This document shows positions 1 through 8,882 of a stretch of 64,000 nucleotides of DNA, piece after piece. The translations under genes and the position numbers were made by a program. Every line of letters starts with the position of its first letter. The stretch's first letter is position 1. Under the pieces are notes generated by a model that made no database searches, had not been told where the DNA came from, and saw only the letters and a program-made list of their open reading frames with translations. The stretch is from an uncultured Hyphomicrobiales bacterium (lineage in GTDB: Bacteria; Pseudomonadota; Alphaproteobacteria; Rhizobiales; Beijerinckiaceae), in the NCBI GenBank assembly GCA_903847605.1, contig CAINED010000049.1, positions 1 through 64,000 of the forward strand, written 5' to 3'.

Positions 1-131
1 CCGGCCAGGGGCACCAATTTCCATCTGGCTTGAATGCAATGTCTTAAGGACTTGCGGGCTGACAAGGCCCGGGCGTTCTTCCTATAGTGCCGGTCTGGAC
101 GGCGTTGCGCCGTTCCGCCCGGAATGAATTC

Positions 132-854
132 ATGGCCAAAGCCTCGGCATCCGACCAGCTTGGCGCGATTCTCTCGCGTTCTGACCTCTTTCGCACGGCG
201 CGCGCCGAGACGCTCGCCGCGCTTGCCGGCGCCATGGTGGAGCGCAACTGGCAGGCAAACGAACTTCTTTTCTCCGCCGGCGACGAATCTGACGGATTTT
301 ACGTCGTCGCTGACGGCAGCATCCGCCTTGGCCTTGCGACCTCCGAGGGCGGCGAACTGACATTGCGCGATGTCGCGGCGGGTGAAATCTTCGGCGAGAT
401 CGGCGCGCTCGATGGCGGGCCGCGCTCGGCTTCGGCGCGCGTCGCCTCGGCGGGCGCACGCACGGCGTTTCTGTCGCGCACCCGGTTCGACGATATCCTG
501 GCGCGCAATCCCGATCTGCTGCTCGATATCACGCGCAAGCTCTGTCAGCGCCTGCGCGATACGACGGACCAGCTCGAGGGCATCGCGCTCTATTCGCTGC
601 GCCGGCGGCTCGCGCGCTTCATTCTCGCCCATGGCCGCCAGCGGGGACACGAACGCGGCGCAGGCATGATCGCGGTTTCCATCCCGCTGTCGCAATCGGC
701 GCTCGCCACGGTCCTGGGCGCGAGCCGGCCGAAAATCAACGGCGCGTTGCAGGAGCTGGAAAAGGCTGGAATCATCGAACGGCGCGGCGCGCTGTTTCTT
801 TTTGATCTCGACAAGTTGCTGGCCGAAGCCGAGGGCCGCGCGCATGGCGCGTGA
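132..854 (+). CDS. Crp/Fnr-family transcriptional regulator
   Basis: A 240-residue cytoplasmic regulator with an N-terminal cyclic-nucleotide-binding fold and a C-terminal winged helix of the Crp type. The phosphate-binding-cassette stretch FGEIGALDGGPRSAS keeps the Glu and Arg that hold the cyclic phosphate in CRP, so a cyclic nucleotide ligand is plausible. The HTH lies in SQSALATVLGASRPKINGAL. No cysteine cluster for an FNR-type iron-sulfur site is present. I chose ATG 132 because a GTG at 87 would add a poorly conserved basic leader. Its last 11 bases overlap the start of the adenylate cyclase gene, implying translational coupling and that the cyclase product is its ligand (inference). 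Confidence 0.9.
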   Translation: MAKASASDQLGAILSRSDLFRTARAETLAALAGAMVERNWQANELLFSAGDESDGFYVVADGSIRLGLATSEGGELTLRDVAAGEIFGEIGALDGGPRSASARVASAGARTAFLSRTRFDDILARNPDLLLDITRKLCQRLRDTTDQLEGIALYSLRRRLARFILAHGRQRGHERGAGMIAVSIPLSQSALATVLGASRPKINGALQELEKAGIIERRGALFLFDLDKLLAEAEGRAHGA

Positions 855-2814
855 AAGGCTGGCGCGGCGGGAAGGTTTTCGTGAAGCCTTCGTCGCGGGT
901 CTGCTTATGGCCGCTGTCGCTATTGGGTTGTTTGCGACGAATCCCGGCGGGTTTGCTTTTGCCTTGCGCGAAGCGGTGTTCGACAGCTTCATGCGCGCCT
1001 TTCCGCGTCAGGGTCCGGACATGCAGGTCGCGCTGGTAGATATCGACCGCGACAGCCTGGCAAAACTCGGCGCATGGCCGTGGCCGCGCGCGCGTATCGC
1101 AGCGCTGATCGGTAAAGCCGCGGAAGCAAAGCCGCGCGCCATCGCCGTCGACATTTTGTTCGAGGGGGAAGATCGCATTGGTCCGCGCGCAGCGCTGAAC
1201 CGGGTTGCGCGCGAGACGGGCAAGCCGGCCATCGCTGCTGCCGCCAGCGATCTTCCTGACGATGATGCGCTGCTTCTCGAAAGTCTCGACAAGGGTGCAC
1301 CGGTCGTTCTGGGTCTGGGGATCGCTCTCGATCCGAGAAGCAAGCCAGCAACCTTTCCTCCGCTGGTGCTCGCGACGGCGAAAGAAACACCGCTTGATCT
1401 TGCGCCTCCGCGCGTCGTCGCGCTGACGGGCCCACCGGCCGCCTTGGCCGACGCGGCGGCAGGCCTTGGCGTCTTGTCTCTCGACACGGACCGCGATGGC
1501 CGTTTGCGCCGCGTGCCCCTGTTACTCGATGTCGGTGGCCGCGGCGCTGGCCAGACCTTCGGCGGGCTTGCACTCGAAGCGCTCCGCGTCTTCGAAGGGG
1601 CAGGGACGATTATCGTCGATCCGACGTCCCGCCTTTTCGAGATCGGTACGGCGCGCATTGCCGTCGAGCGCGATACGTTGATGCGGCTTTATCCGCGTGA
1701 GTCGAATTACTGGGAGACGCGGCGCGTACCGGCGCATGCGCTGCTCGAGACAGGGCTGAAACATACTGGCGAAAACACCATCGTCGTCATCGGCAGTTCT
1801 GCGCCTGAGGCGGGGGCCTATCTTCCGGGCGCGGCCGGCGGGGCGATTCCGACATTGCTCGTGCAGGCCGAAGCGATCGACCAGTTGCGCGCCGGCGTCG
1901 CCCTCACACGTATTGCCTTCGCGCCTTCGAGCGAATTTATCGTTGCCGCATTGGCAGGCTTGCTCGCAGCTTTTGCGGCTGCTTGGCTTTCGCCTCTGCG
2001 TGCAGCTTTGACGGCCGGCGCGTTGACCTTCCTTTGTTTCGCAACGAGCTATCTGCTTTTCCGGTTTCATCTGCTGCTTGCGGATTCGCTGCCTGCGATT
2101 TCAGCTGTGATTGCGAGCGCGGGCGCGGCAAGCATCGCCGCCTATAACAGGATGCGCGGCAATCGCGCGCTGGTAGAGGCGCGTTTCGCCCGCTACCTGG
2201 CGCCGGCTGTCGTCGAGATGCTGGCGCGCGAACCGCATCGCCTGCGCATCGAGGGCGAGCGGCGCGAAGTGACGGCGCTGTTCACCGATCTCGAAGGTTT
2301 TACGTCTCTGGGCGAGCGCACGCCGCCCGAGCCTTTCATCGCCATGCTGAACGATTATTTCGAAATGGTCGCGAAAATCGCGGTTGAGCATGGCGGTATG
2401 GTCGACAAAATCGTCGGCGATGCTGTGCATGTCTTCTTCAACATGCCACTCGATCAGAAGGATCACGCCGACCGCGCATTGGCCTGCGCGCGCGCGATCC
2501 ATGCGGCGACGGAACGTTATCGCAACGACGAACGGCAGAAGACGCTCGGCTTCGGGCGCACGCGCATCGGCGTCGATACCGGGCAGGCCACGGTCGGCGA
2601 TGTCGGCGGTCCCGGCAAGCTCGATTACACGGCACACGGAGAAGCGGTGAACCGCGCCGCGCGGCTGCAAAACCTCGCACGCGAGATCCCCTCAGGCGTG
2701 CTGATCGGCGAGGGCACGGTGAAGCGCCTCTCGTCGCGTGCGGGCCTTGTGAGCTCAGGCAAGGTGGTGCCGCGCGGACAATCCGAAGAGCACGAAGTGT
2801 TCACCTTCGGGTGA
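844..2814 (+). CDS. CHASE2-domain class III adenylate cyclase
   Basis: A 656-residue membrane enzyme predicted to make cAMP from ATP. Order: one N-terminal membrane helix (about 12-32), a periplasmic CHASE2 sensor domain (about 45-360), a cluster of membrane helices (about 378-450) and a cytoplasmic class III cyclase domain (about 475-650). The catalytic set is complete: metal aspartates D482 (FTDLEG) and D526 (KIVGDA), adenine-selecting K522, and N603/R607 in VNRAAR. I chose ATG 844, which overlaps the regulator gene upstream; an upstream ATG at 802 would add a non-conserved leader. The next gene is convergent and encodes a FecR-domain protein, a common partner of CHASE2 cyclases in this order. 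The stimulus is unknown. Confidence 0.93.
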   Translation: MARERLARREGFREAFVAGLLMAAVAIGLFATNPGGFAFALREAVFDSFMRAFPRQGPDMQVALVDIDRDSLAKLGAWPWPRARIAALIGKAAEAKPRAIAVDILFEGEDRIGPRAALNRVARETGKPAIAAAASDLPDDDALLLESLDKGAPVVLGLGIALDPRSKPATFPPLVLATAKETPLDLAPPRVVALTGPPAALADAAAGLGVLSLDTDRDGRLRRVPLLLDVGGRGAGQTFGGLALEALRVFEGAGTIIVDPTSRLFEIGTARIAVERDTLMRLYPRESNYWETRRVPAHALLETGLKHTGENTIVVIGSSAPEAGAYLPGAAGGAIPTLLVQAEAIDQLRAGVALTRIAFAPSSEFIVAALAGLLAAFAAAWLSPLRAALTAGALTFLCFATSYLLFRFHLLLADSLPAISAVIASAGAASIAAYNRMRGNRALVEARFARYLAPAVVEMLAREPHRLRIEGERREVTALFTDLEGFTSLGERTPPEPFIAMLNDYFEMVAKIAVEHGGMVDKIVGDAVHVFFNMPLDQKDHADRALACARAIHAATERYRNDERQKTLGFGRTRIGVDTGQATVGDVGGPGKLDYTAHGEAVNRAARLQNLAREIPSGVLIGEGTVKRLSSRAGLVSSGKVVPRGQSEEHEVFTFG

Positions 2815-2817
2815 GGC

Positions 2818-3426
2818 TCACCTCACCGCGCGCATCGCATCGTTGATGCGCGCATCGCCCCACACAGCCGCAGGTGTGGGCCTTGCGCCAGGCGTTGCGA
2901 TGTTTGTGCCCTCCCCGGCGCGCAGACGCACCGAACCGGCGCCATTGCTGACATCGACTTCGCCGAGCACGACGAAGACGCCGAAGACGCCATTGCTCGG
3001 TCCGGCAAAGACAGTCGTTCCGCGTACGGCGAGCAAGGCGTAGGGCGAGCGGATGGTAACCTCGGGTTTGGGATCGGGCGGGCTACGCTCGAACATGACG
3101 GCACCTTCGCCGAGATGAATCGTTCCGCCGCGCTGGACGAGATGATTGTCGATCATCACGCGCGTATTCTCGCCCATGTAGAGTTGTGTCGCGGGGCCGA
3201 GGCGCGCCTGAAGACGCGAACTTGCCGCTGTCTGGATGCGCTCGCTGACGAATATCTGCTGGCCCATTCCGAGGGAGCGCTGTTCGCCGCCGCGTCGCGC
3301 GGTTGCGTTACCCTGCATGCCGGCGACTGTGCCTGCTGCCGCGCTCTGCGCCCATGCGTCAAGCGACTTGCATCCCGCAATGGCGGCAGCGCCAAATCCT
3401 AAGAGCATATGACGGCGGTCGATCAT
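2818..3426 (-). CDS. FecR-domain periplasmic protein
   Basis: A 202-residue protein with a Tat-like or lipoprotein-like leader (DRRHMLLGFGAAAIAGCKSL; the twin Arg and the AGC lipobox are both visible) followed by one FecR beta-domain in RLGPATQLYMGENTRVMI and the region ending LAVRGTTVF. FecR domains of this soluble type are often found beside CHASE2 cyclases and are thought to sense or scaffold at the envelope; here the gene converges on the cyclase with 3 bases between stops. There is no TonB receptor or ECF sigma factor near by, so the classical iron-citrate role is unlikely. ATG 3426 is preferred over 3432 because GGGAG sits seven bases upstream of it. Confidence 0.82.
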   Translation of the reverse strand: MIDRRHMLLGFGAAAIAGCKSLDAWAQSAAAGTVAGMQGNATARRGGEQRSLGMGQQIFVSERIQTAASSRLQARLGPATQLYMGENTRVMIDNHLVQRGGTIHLGEGAVMFERSPPDPKPEVTIRSPYALLAVRGTTVFAGPSNGVFGVFVVLGEVDVSNGAGSVRLRAGEGTNIATPGARPTPAAVWGDARINDAMRAVR

Positions 3427-3596
3427 TCCCATTCTCCCGGGCTGAAGCGTCTCGCGCTTCTTTTACGACAGGACAGGCAAGCAAGGCTCGCCTGTCATTG
3501 TATGACCGCCCGATCATTGCAGCCCCGCCAGGCTGGTGCAACTGTTACGCTTTCATGTCGGCGCTCGCGCTCTGCGCTAGGTCCGCCGCTTCTGGA

Positions 3597-3836
3597 TTAG
3601 TGGCAAACACGGACACGACGCCAAACCCATGTCCAGCGATGATAGGTTTCGTCCCAGATGCGAACCTGCTTGCGCTCCCAGTAGCACTGCTCGCGATGGC
3701 CGCCGCCATTCCAGCCGCCGCCATATTGCGCGTGCTGATAGGATGTCGAAGAGCCATACGAGCCGGCAATGCCTTGCGTCGAAACGAGGCCGAGCGCAGA
3801 CGATGCGAGGATGGCTGAAAGAATGAACTTGCGCAT
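3597..3836 (-). CDS. small secreted Trp/Arg/Tyr-rich protein
   Basis: A 79-residue protein with a clear Sec signal peptide (MRKFILSAILASSALGLVST, cleavage probably after QGIA) and a short mature part rich in Gly, Trp, Tyr and Arg, with two cysteines. No known domain is recognised. Small secreted proteins of this look are frequent in rhizobial genomes. A GGGA motif lies a few bases before the start; a longer frame starting at 3920 adds a leader without signal-peptide character. The gene stands alone, with about 120 bases to the next minus-strand gene. Confidence 0.6.
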   Translation of the reverse strand: MRKFILSAILASSALGLVSTQGIAGSYGSSTSYQHAQYGGGWNGGGHREQCYWERKQVRIWDETYHRWTWVWRRVRVCH

Positions 3837-3957
3837 GCTAGTGTCCCGATCCGGTTTGTGGAGACCGGACCGGTCTCCGTGATCGAAACCATGCGCGATT
3901 GAACGATCGTCTGCTGTCACCGCGGGAACATTGCGGACACGAGCACGTAAGTGCGGC

Positions 3958-4155
3958 CTAGATCAGGAAACGCACCGCGATCCATGCGCAAGCGCCGCCG
4001 ATTCCGCCGGCAAGAAGGAGGTTGAAAGCATCCGTCAACCATGACGGCAGTTTGCTGCCGGCTTCAGGCTGCCGCTTTCCCGCTTTCAGCGCCTCGATAT
4101 CGGACTTGCGCGAAAGCCCTTTTTCGAATTCCGGACTGACAGACATCTTTGTCAT
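3958..4155 (-). CDS. small single-pass membrane protein, unknown function
   Basis: A 65-residue protein with a charged N-terminal half and one hydrophobic C-terminal segment (LLLAGGIGGACAWIAVRFLI). It ends directly after the helix, so it resembles a tail-anchored small inner-membrane protein. A GAGGGAA ribosome site precedes the ATG at a normal distance, which is the main reason to believe it. No family is recognised. The AT-richer 250 bases upstream probably hold its promoter. Confidence 0.55.
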   Translation of the reverse strand: MTKMSVSPEFEKGLSRKSDIEALKAGKRQPEAGSKLPSWLTDAFNLLLAGGIGGACAWIAVRFLI

Positions 4156-4409
4156 GACCGTTCCCTCTCGCGCACCGAAATACTGACGCGCTTTCGTTAT
4201 TGAAATACGTCCCGTACCAGTGGCTACGCCGGGTCTGTTTATGAAAACTGAAATTAATCGCTCAAATTCTGCATACTCACCATTTTTATTCGGGTTAGCA
4301 CATGATCGTGATTTGAACGGCCATGCAATGACCGACGGTTAACCATGCGGATGCCGGACAAACGCCAGCGAAGCTCCTGCCCCGCCGACGCTCTCCCGTT
4401 TGCTGCGGA

Positions 4410-5699
4410 TCAGGCAACGACCAGTTTTACGAGGAAGGCTACGGCGATGATCGGCACAGCGATGCCCATGTCGTTCCAGCGTCCGGCCAGAATCTTCACC
4501 GCCGCATAGGTGATGAAACCGATGCCGATGCCATGCGCGATTGAAAAGGTCAGAGGCATGGTGATCGCGGTCACCATGGCAGGGACGAATTCCGTCACGT
4601 CCTCCCAGTCGAGATCCTTGAGGCTGCGCGACATCAGGCAGGCGACATAGAAGAGGGCCGGCGCGGTCGCGAAGGCCGGTACTGTGCCAGCGAGCGGCGC
4701 GAAGAACACCGCGAGAAGGAAGCACAAGGCCACGACGACTGCGGTGAGGCCGGTGCGCCCGCCTGCATCGACGCCGGCGGCGCTTTCGATATAGCTCGTC
4801 GTTGTCGAGGTGCCGAGCGCCGCACCGACGGAGGCCGATGTCGAATCGACGATCAGCGCCTTGCCGATGCGCGGCAGCTTGCCCTCCTTGTCGAGCATGC
4901 CGCCGCGATGGGCGACGCCTATCAGCGTGCCTGTGTTGTCGAAGAGGTCGACGAAGAGGAAGACGAAGACGATCGTCCAGAAGCCGACGTTCACCGCGCC
5001 GGCGAGATCCATCTGCAGGAAGGTCGGTGCGATAGATGGCGGCGCAGATACGATGCCGCCGAACTTGGCATGGCCGAGGCCGATGGCAATCGCCGTGACT
5101 GCTAGAATCGAAATGATGATCGCGCCTGTGATCTTGCGCGCCGTGAGCGCGACGATCAGAGCAAAGCCGAGCGCCGCGAGCAGCACCGGCACCGATTTCA
5201 CATTACCGAGCGTGACCAGCGTTGCAGGATGGGCAACAACGATGTCTGCATTCTTGAGCGCGATGATGCCGAGAAACAATCCTATCCCCGCGGCAATGCC
5301 CAGTTTCATCGATAACGGGATCGCATTGACGATCCATTCTCGCACCTTGACCAGCGACAACGCGAGAAAGATCAGTCCGGATATGAAAACCGCGCCCAGC
5401 GCGACCTGCCAGGACAGGCCCATGCCCTTGACGACGCCGAAGGTGAAATAGGCGTTGAGCCCCATGCCCGGCGCGAGCGCGATCGGGTAATTTGCATAAA
5501 GGCCCATGAAGGCGCTGCCGAAGGCCGCAGCAAGGCACGTCGCCATGAACACGGCGCCGAAGTCCATGCCGGCGTCCTTCAGGATCGCCGGATTGACGAA
5601 GATGATATAGGCCATCGTCAGGAAGGTCGTAACGCCAGCGAGGACTTCGCGGCGTACGGTCGTGCCGTTGGCGTCGAGTTGGAAAAGCTTTTCAAGCAT
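4410..5699 (-). CDS. NCS2-family (AzgA-type) purine permease
   Basis: A 429-residue inner-membrane transporter with about 12-14 hydrophobic helices, of the adenine/guanine/hypoxanthine:proton symport branch of NCS2. The N-terminal motif EVLAGVTTFLTMAYIIFVNP and the segment FVFLFVDLFDNTGTLIG are hallmarks of AzgA/GhxP/PbuG proteins. ATG 5699 gives the usual family start (MLEKLFQLD); an earlier ATG at 5819 adds a basic leader. It is divergent from the HisE-like gene, from which it is separated by about 175 bases. No purine riboswitch could be recognised upstream. Exact substrate (guanine/hypoxanthine or adenine) cannot be read from the sequence. Confidence 0.92.
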   Translation of the reverse strand: MLEKLFQLDANGTTVRREVLAGVTTFLTMAYIIFVNPAILKDAGMDFGAVFMATCLAAAFGSAFMGLYANYPIALAPGMGLNAYFTFGVVKGMGLSWQVALGAVFISGLIFLALSLVKVREWIVNAIPLSMKLGIAAGIGLFLGIIALKNADIVVAHPATLVTLGNVKSVPVLLAALGFALIVALTARKITGAIIISILAVTAIAIGLGHAKFGGIVSAPPSIAPTFLQMDLAGAVNVGFWTIVFVFLFVDLFDNTGTLIGVAHRGGMLDKEGKLPRIGKALIVDSTSASVGAALGTSTTTSYIESAAGVDAGGRTGLTAVVVALCFLLAVFFAPLAGTVPAFATAPALFYVACLMSRSLKDLDWEDVTEFVPAMVTAITMPLTFSIAHGIGIGFITYAAVKILAGRWNDMGIAVPIIAVAFLVKLVVA

Positions 5700-5874
5700 T
5701 TTGCGCCCACCATGTTGGATGGCGCGTCCCGGTTTGCATTTTTGTCGCGCCGCGCGATGACATGCCAGCCCCCGGCGCATCGCGTTGCCCATTGAGGAAT
5801 CAAATTCCGGCAATTGCAACCTCGCGGGGATGCCCGTTCACACATTTGCAGCATCTGCGACGCACGATTGGCCC

Positions 5875-6240
5875 ATGCCTGATTCGCTCGAACGTCTTCA
5901 CAAATCGATCCTCTCCGCGCGCGGGCTCGATCCTGCGCAGTCGCGGACGTCGCGTCTGTTCCAGAGCGGCGTCCAGAAAATGGCCAAGAAGCTGGTCGAG
6001 GAGGCGGTCGAGGTCGGGCTCGACGCCGTTCACGGCGACCGGCGCAAGGTCATCCTCGAGAGCGCCGATCTCCTCTACAATCTCGCTGTCATCTGGGCGG
6101 AAGCCGGCATCAAGCCATCCGACGTCAGCGAGGAGCTTGCCCGGCGCGAAAAGCTGATGGGCATCGCCGAAAAATTGCCGAAGGGCCGCCACAAGCGCGT
6201 GAAGGGACGATCCGGAAAGAAGCCCGAACTTGTGGCTTGA
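5875..6240 (+). CDS. HisE/MazG-like phosphoribosyl-ATP pyrophosphohydrolase family protein
   Basis: A 121-residue all-alpha NTP pyrophosphohydrolase-superfamily protein. The metal-binding pattern EExxE...ExxD is present as LVEEAVEV and LESADLLYNL. HisE hydrolyses phosphoribosyl-ATP in histidine synthesis, but no his gene is near by, the protein carries a basic C-terminal tail (KGRHKRVKGRSGKK), and its neighbour is a divergent purine permease, so another nucleotide substrate is possible. ATG 5875 fits the family better than an upstream ATG at 5785, which adds 30 residues of unrelated sequence. Confidence 0.75.
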   Translation: MPDSLERLHKSILSARGLDPAQSRTSRLFQSGVQKMAKKLVEEAVEVGLDAVHGDRRKVILESADLLYNLAVIWAEAGIKPSDVSEELARREKLMGIAEKLPKGRHKRVKGRSGKKPELVA

Positions 6241-6370
6241 GTCCAAGCTTGCGCATGGCGGAACTCATTCCGGCCCGGTGCATTCTGCATAAGTCTCAGG
6301 CAACGCACGACTTTTATTGGCCCTAATCTCGCGATAGCAGACTGCGAATCGGATTTCGGAATTGTCAGGA

Positions 6371-6949
6371 ATGCAGCGATTGACAGCGGCCGTGGCGGTC
6401 CTCGTTATGACCGAAGTGGCGGGATCAGCGGCATTGGCGGCCGAGCCTTTCGGCGCGCTCTCCGCTCCGCCCGCCAAGTCCCGTCTCTTCGAACTACGTC
6501 TCGGCGTCTATGTCCACGATCCCGTCAGCCCGGAAAGCGGCAATGCCGATTTCAACGGCGAGTTTCTCGTCGATCTCTTCCACCGTCATCGCGGCGCTTC
6601 GTGGAGCATGCTTGTGCCGCGCCTGCACGCGGGAGGGACGGCGGCGACGCGGCGCGGCACGAGTCAGGCCTACGCCGGCCTGACATGGACCTTGGACATC
6701 ACACCGAAAATTTTTGTCGAGGCGGGCTTTGGCGGCGCCTACCATAACGGCAAGACTGGATTTGTGCCGCCGCCGGGCTTCAATGCGATGGGCTGCGGCT
6801 GGGGTTTTCACGAACAGGCAAATCTCGGCTATCGCTTCAACGAAGCCTGGAGTGTGATGCTGACCGTCGAGCACACGTCGAATTCCGGCATCTGCACGCA
6901 AAATCGCGGGCTGACGAATGTCGGCCTTCGTCTCGGCTATTCGTTCTGA
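6371..6949 (+). CDS. PagL-type lipid A 3-O-deacylase (acyloxyacyl hydrolase)
   Basis: A 192-residue outer-membrane beta-barrel protein with a Sec signal (cleavage near ALAAE, residue 24-25). PagL enzymes remove the 3-O acyl chain of lipid A. The catalytic His-x-Ser is visible as H168-T-S170-N in VEHTSNSG, and the chain ends in a barrel-closing Phe (LRLGYSF). The acidic third catalytic residue is not obvious. Two cysteines (C142, C175) could form a disulfide, an addition compared with the Pseudomonas enzyme. ATG 6371 is preferred over a TTG three codons earlier. No co-transcribed neighbour; RppH is convergent. Confidence 0.8.
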   Translation: MQRLTAAVAVLVMTEVAGSAALAAEPFGALSAPPAKSRLFELRLGVYVHDPVSPESGNADFNGEFLVDLFHRHRGASWSMLVPRLHAGGTAATRRGTSQAYAGLTWTLDITPKIFVEAGFGGAYHNGKTGFVPPPGFNAMGCGWGFHEQANLGYRFNEAWSVMLTVEHTSNSGICTQNRGLTNVGLRLGYSF

Positions 6950-6956
6950 ATCCGAT

Positions 6957-7463
6957 TCACGCCGCCCCGATGTCGCCAAACGCCGCCACGACGCGCTCGT
7001 AGACCGGCCGCTTGAATGGAACGATCAGCGCGGGAAGATTCGCAATCGGCTCCCAGCGCCAGGCATCGAATTCCGGCCGATGACCGCCGGCGGGGTTCTC
7101 GATGTCGATTTCCGCATCCGCGCCCTCGAATCGCAGCGCGAACCATTTCTGGCGTTGGCCGCGATAACGGCCTTTCCACGCTTCCATGGCAATGTCGTCG
7201 GGCAGATCGTAGGCGAACCAGTCCGGCGCTTCGGCGATCAGCGAGACGCTGGTGACATTCGTCTCTTCCTGCAGCTCGCGTAGCGCCGCCTTGTAGGGGT
7301 CCTCATCTTCGTCGATGCCGCCTTGAGGCATCTGCCATTCGAACCCCGGAGCGACGTGCTCGCGCAGCTTCTTGTTCGCGCGCCGCCCTACGAAGGCGAG
7401 ACCAGCGCGATTGACCAGCATAATGCCCACACAGGGACGATAGAGCGACAGGTCCATTTCCAA
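6957..7463 (-). CDS. rppH: RNA pyrophosphohydrolase (Nudix)
   Basis: A 168-residue Nudix hydrolase that converts the 5-prime triphosphate of mRNA to a monophosphate, so starting RNase E-dependent decay. The Nudix box runs from residue 48 to 70 ([14 protein letters not shown], then RELQEE with E63, E66 and E67 as metal ligands). The N-terminal [11 protein letters not shown] and the internal QKWFALRF are typical of RppH/YgdP and separate it from other Nudix proteins. It is the last gene of a minus-strand block, six bases after the deacetylase-like gene, and converges on the PagL gene with seven bases between. Confidence 0.95.
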   Translation of the reverse strand: MEMDLSLYRPCVGIMLVNRAGLAFVGRRANKKLREHVAPGFEWQMPQGGIDEDEDPYKAALRELQEETNVTSVSLIAEAPDWFAYDLPDDIAMEAWKGRYRGQRQKWFALRFEGADAEIDIENPAGGHRPEFDAWRWEPIANLPALIVPFKRPVYERVVAAFGDIGAA

Positions 7464-7469
7464 CCCGAC

Positions 7470-8714
7470 TTACTTTTCAGGCGTTATGCGAATGCGCGCG
7501 GTCGGACGCGCCGCATCGCGTGCGAGGGCCGCGCTGATGGGCGCAAGCGCAATGCCGCGCTTTTCCAGAGCGCCCACGAAACGTGCGATACGATCGACGG
7601 TATCGGGCAGGCCGGTGGCGACGCCAACAGCAATGCCTTTCTCGCGCGCAACAGTTTCCAGCCGCAGCAGGGCCTTCTCTATGGCCTGTCCGTTACGTTC
7701 TGCGTCGATCAATACGTCGGCTACGACATGCGGCGCCGAAGCGGCAGTGGCGATCTTTCCGAGCAGGCTTGGCGGCGAGGAACCGTCGTCGAACAGGAAG
7801 AGGCCGCGGCTATTGGCTTCTTCCACCAATGCCGCCACGGATTTTGCGTCCGACAGGAATTTTGCGCCGAGGAAATTCGCGATGCCGATATAGCCGGGGT
7901 AACGGCTCATCAGCCAGTGCAGGTTGTCGCGCAGTTCCGACTTGTCATGAGATGTCCGCAGCATGTGCGGTCCGGGACCTTCGCCCGCGAGATCGAACGG
8001 CTCCATCGGAGCCTGCAACATGACTTCATGCCCGCGTTCGCGCGCGCTCGCGACTTGTCCAGCAAGCGAGGGTCCGTAGGGCGCAAAGGCGAGGGTGACG
8101 GCGGGTGGCAGCTTGTCGAAGGCATGGCGTGTCGCGTTCTGGCTGAGGCCCATGCCGCCGATCATGATGGCAATGCGCGGCGCGCCCGCCGGAAGTTTGG
8201 ATGAAGTCGCCATCGGGCGGGCGTAAACATCCATGGGCTTGCGCCCGTTCGCCCCGATCTTTGGCAGCGGCCCATGCGCGCCTTTCTCGACAAGTTGCCG
8301 GTCGGGAGCGGGTGCGAGGCCAATGCTCGGGGCGGCTTCAGGTACAGTGATAATGAGCGCGCCTGGGACTTCGCCACCACCCTGACGCACGACGCGAACG
8401 CCGCTTGCGGATTCGATTTCGCCGCCGGTGGAGCGCTGCGCCGGTCCGTCTGTCGACGTCGTAACAATGGAGCCAGTGGGTTGCGGATCGGTCTGGGCCG
8501 GGGCGACAGGCTTCTGTTGCTCGATCGTCACCATGGCCTGCGGGCGGCCGCCGCGCCCATCGTCTGTGATCCACACATAGGCGGCGGCGCCGGCGCCCGC
8601 GATGCAGACACAGGCGGTCGCTATAGCACGCCCAGACAAGCGCTGCGCTGGTTTGGCGTCTACGGCGGCAAGGCCGAGGGGCTTCGTCAGATCGTCTTCG
8701 GCAAGGTGGGACAT
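7470..8714 (-). CDS. divergent polysaccharide deacetylase family protein (DUF610/YibQ)
   Basis: A 414-residue protein with a short cytoplasmic tail, one membrane helix (AIATACVCIAGAGAAAYVWI), a Pro/Thr-rich linker to about residue 150, and a C-terminal YibQ-type domain that has the NodB deacetylase fold but not its usual metal triad. Recognisable pieces are PRIAIMIGGMG, VTLAFAPYG and VMLQAPMEP. The biochemical role is undefined; it is regularly found after envC and ctpA, suggesting cell-wall or envelope work in the periplasm. ATG 8714 gives the family-like MSHLAEDDL start. A hairpin terminator candidate separates it from ctpA, so it may have its own promoter. Confidence 0.85.
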   Translation of the reverse strand: MSHLAEDDLTKPLGLAAVDAKPAQRLSGRAIATACVCIAGAGAAAYVWITDDGRGGRPQAMVTIEQQKPVAPAQTDPQPTGSIVTTSTDGPAQRSTGGEIESASGVRVVRQGGGEVPGALIITVPEAAPSIGLAPAPDRQLVEKGAHGPLPKIGANGRKPMDVYARPMATSSKLPAGAPRIAIMIGGMGLSQNATRHAFDKLPPAVTLAFAPYGPSLAGQVASARERGHEVMLQAPMEPFDLAGEGPGPHMLRTSHDKSELRDNLHWLMSRYPGYIGIANFLGAKFLSDAKSVAALVEEANSRGLFLFDDGSSPPSLLGKIATAASAPHVVADVLIDAERNGQAIEKALLRLETVAREKGIAVGVATGLPDTVDRIARFVGALEKRGIALAPISAALARDAARPTARIRITPEK

Positions 8715-8810
8715 GCAATTCCGAACGGTCAGGTCCTGCGCAGCACAGGCGCATCGCAACGCAAACACCGACTCAAAACGCAAACACTGCAGTACTGTGG
8801 CTCAATAAAC

Positions 8811-8835
8811 GAAATCCCGCCAGCGGCGGGATTTC
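8811..8835 (-). terminator. rho-independent terminator after ctpA
   Basis: An 11-bp perfect inverted repeat, GAAATCCCGCC and GGCGGGATTTC, with a three-base loop. On the minus strand the stem is followed by a T-rich stretch. It lies about 50 bases after the ctpA stop and before the deacetylase-like gene. Confidence 0.65.
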
Positions 8836-8882
8836 CTGCGCGCCGAATTCGAGCGCGATATGTTTGAAGCTCTCCCGCGGGC

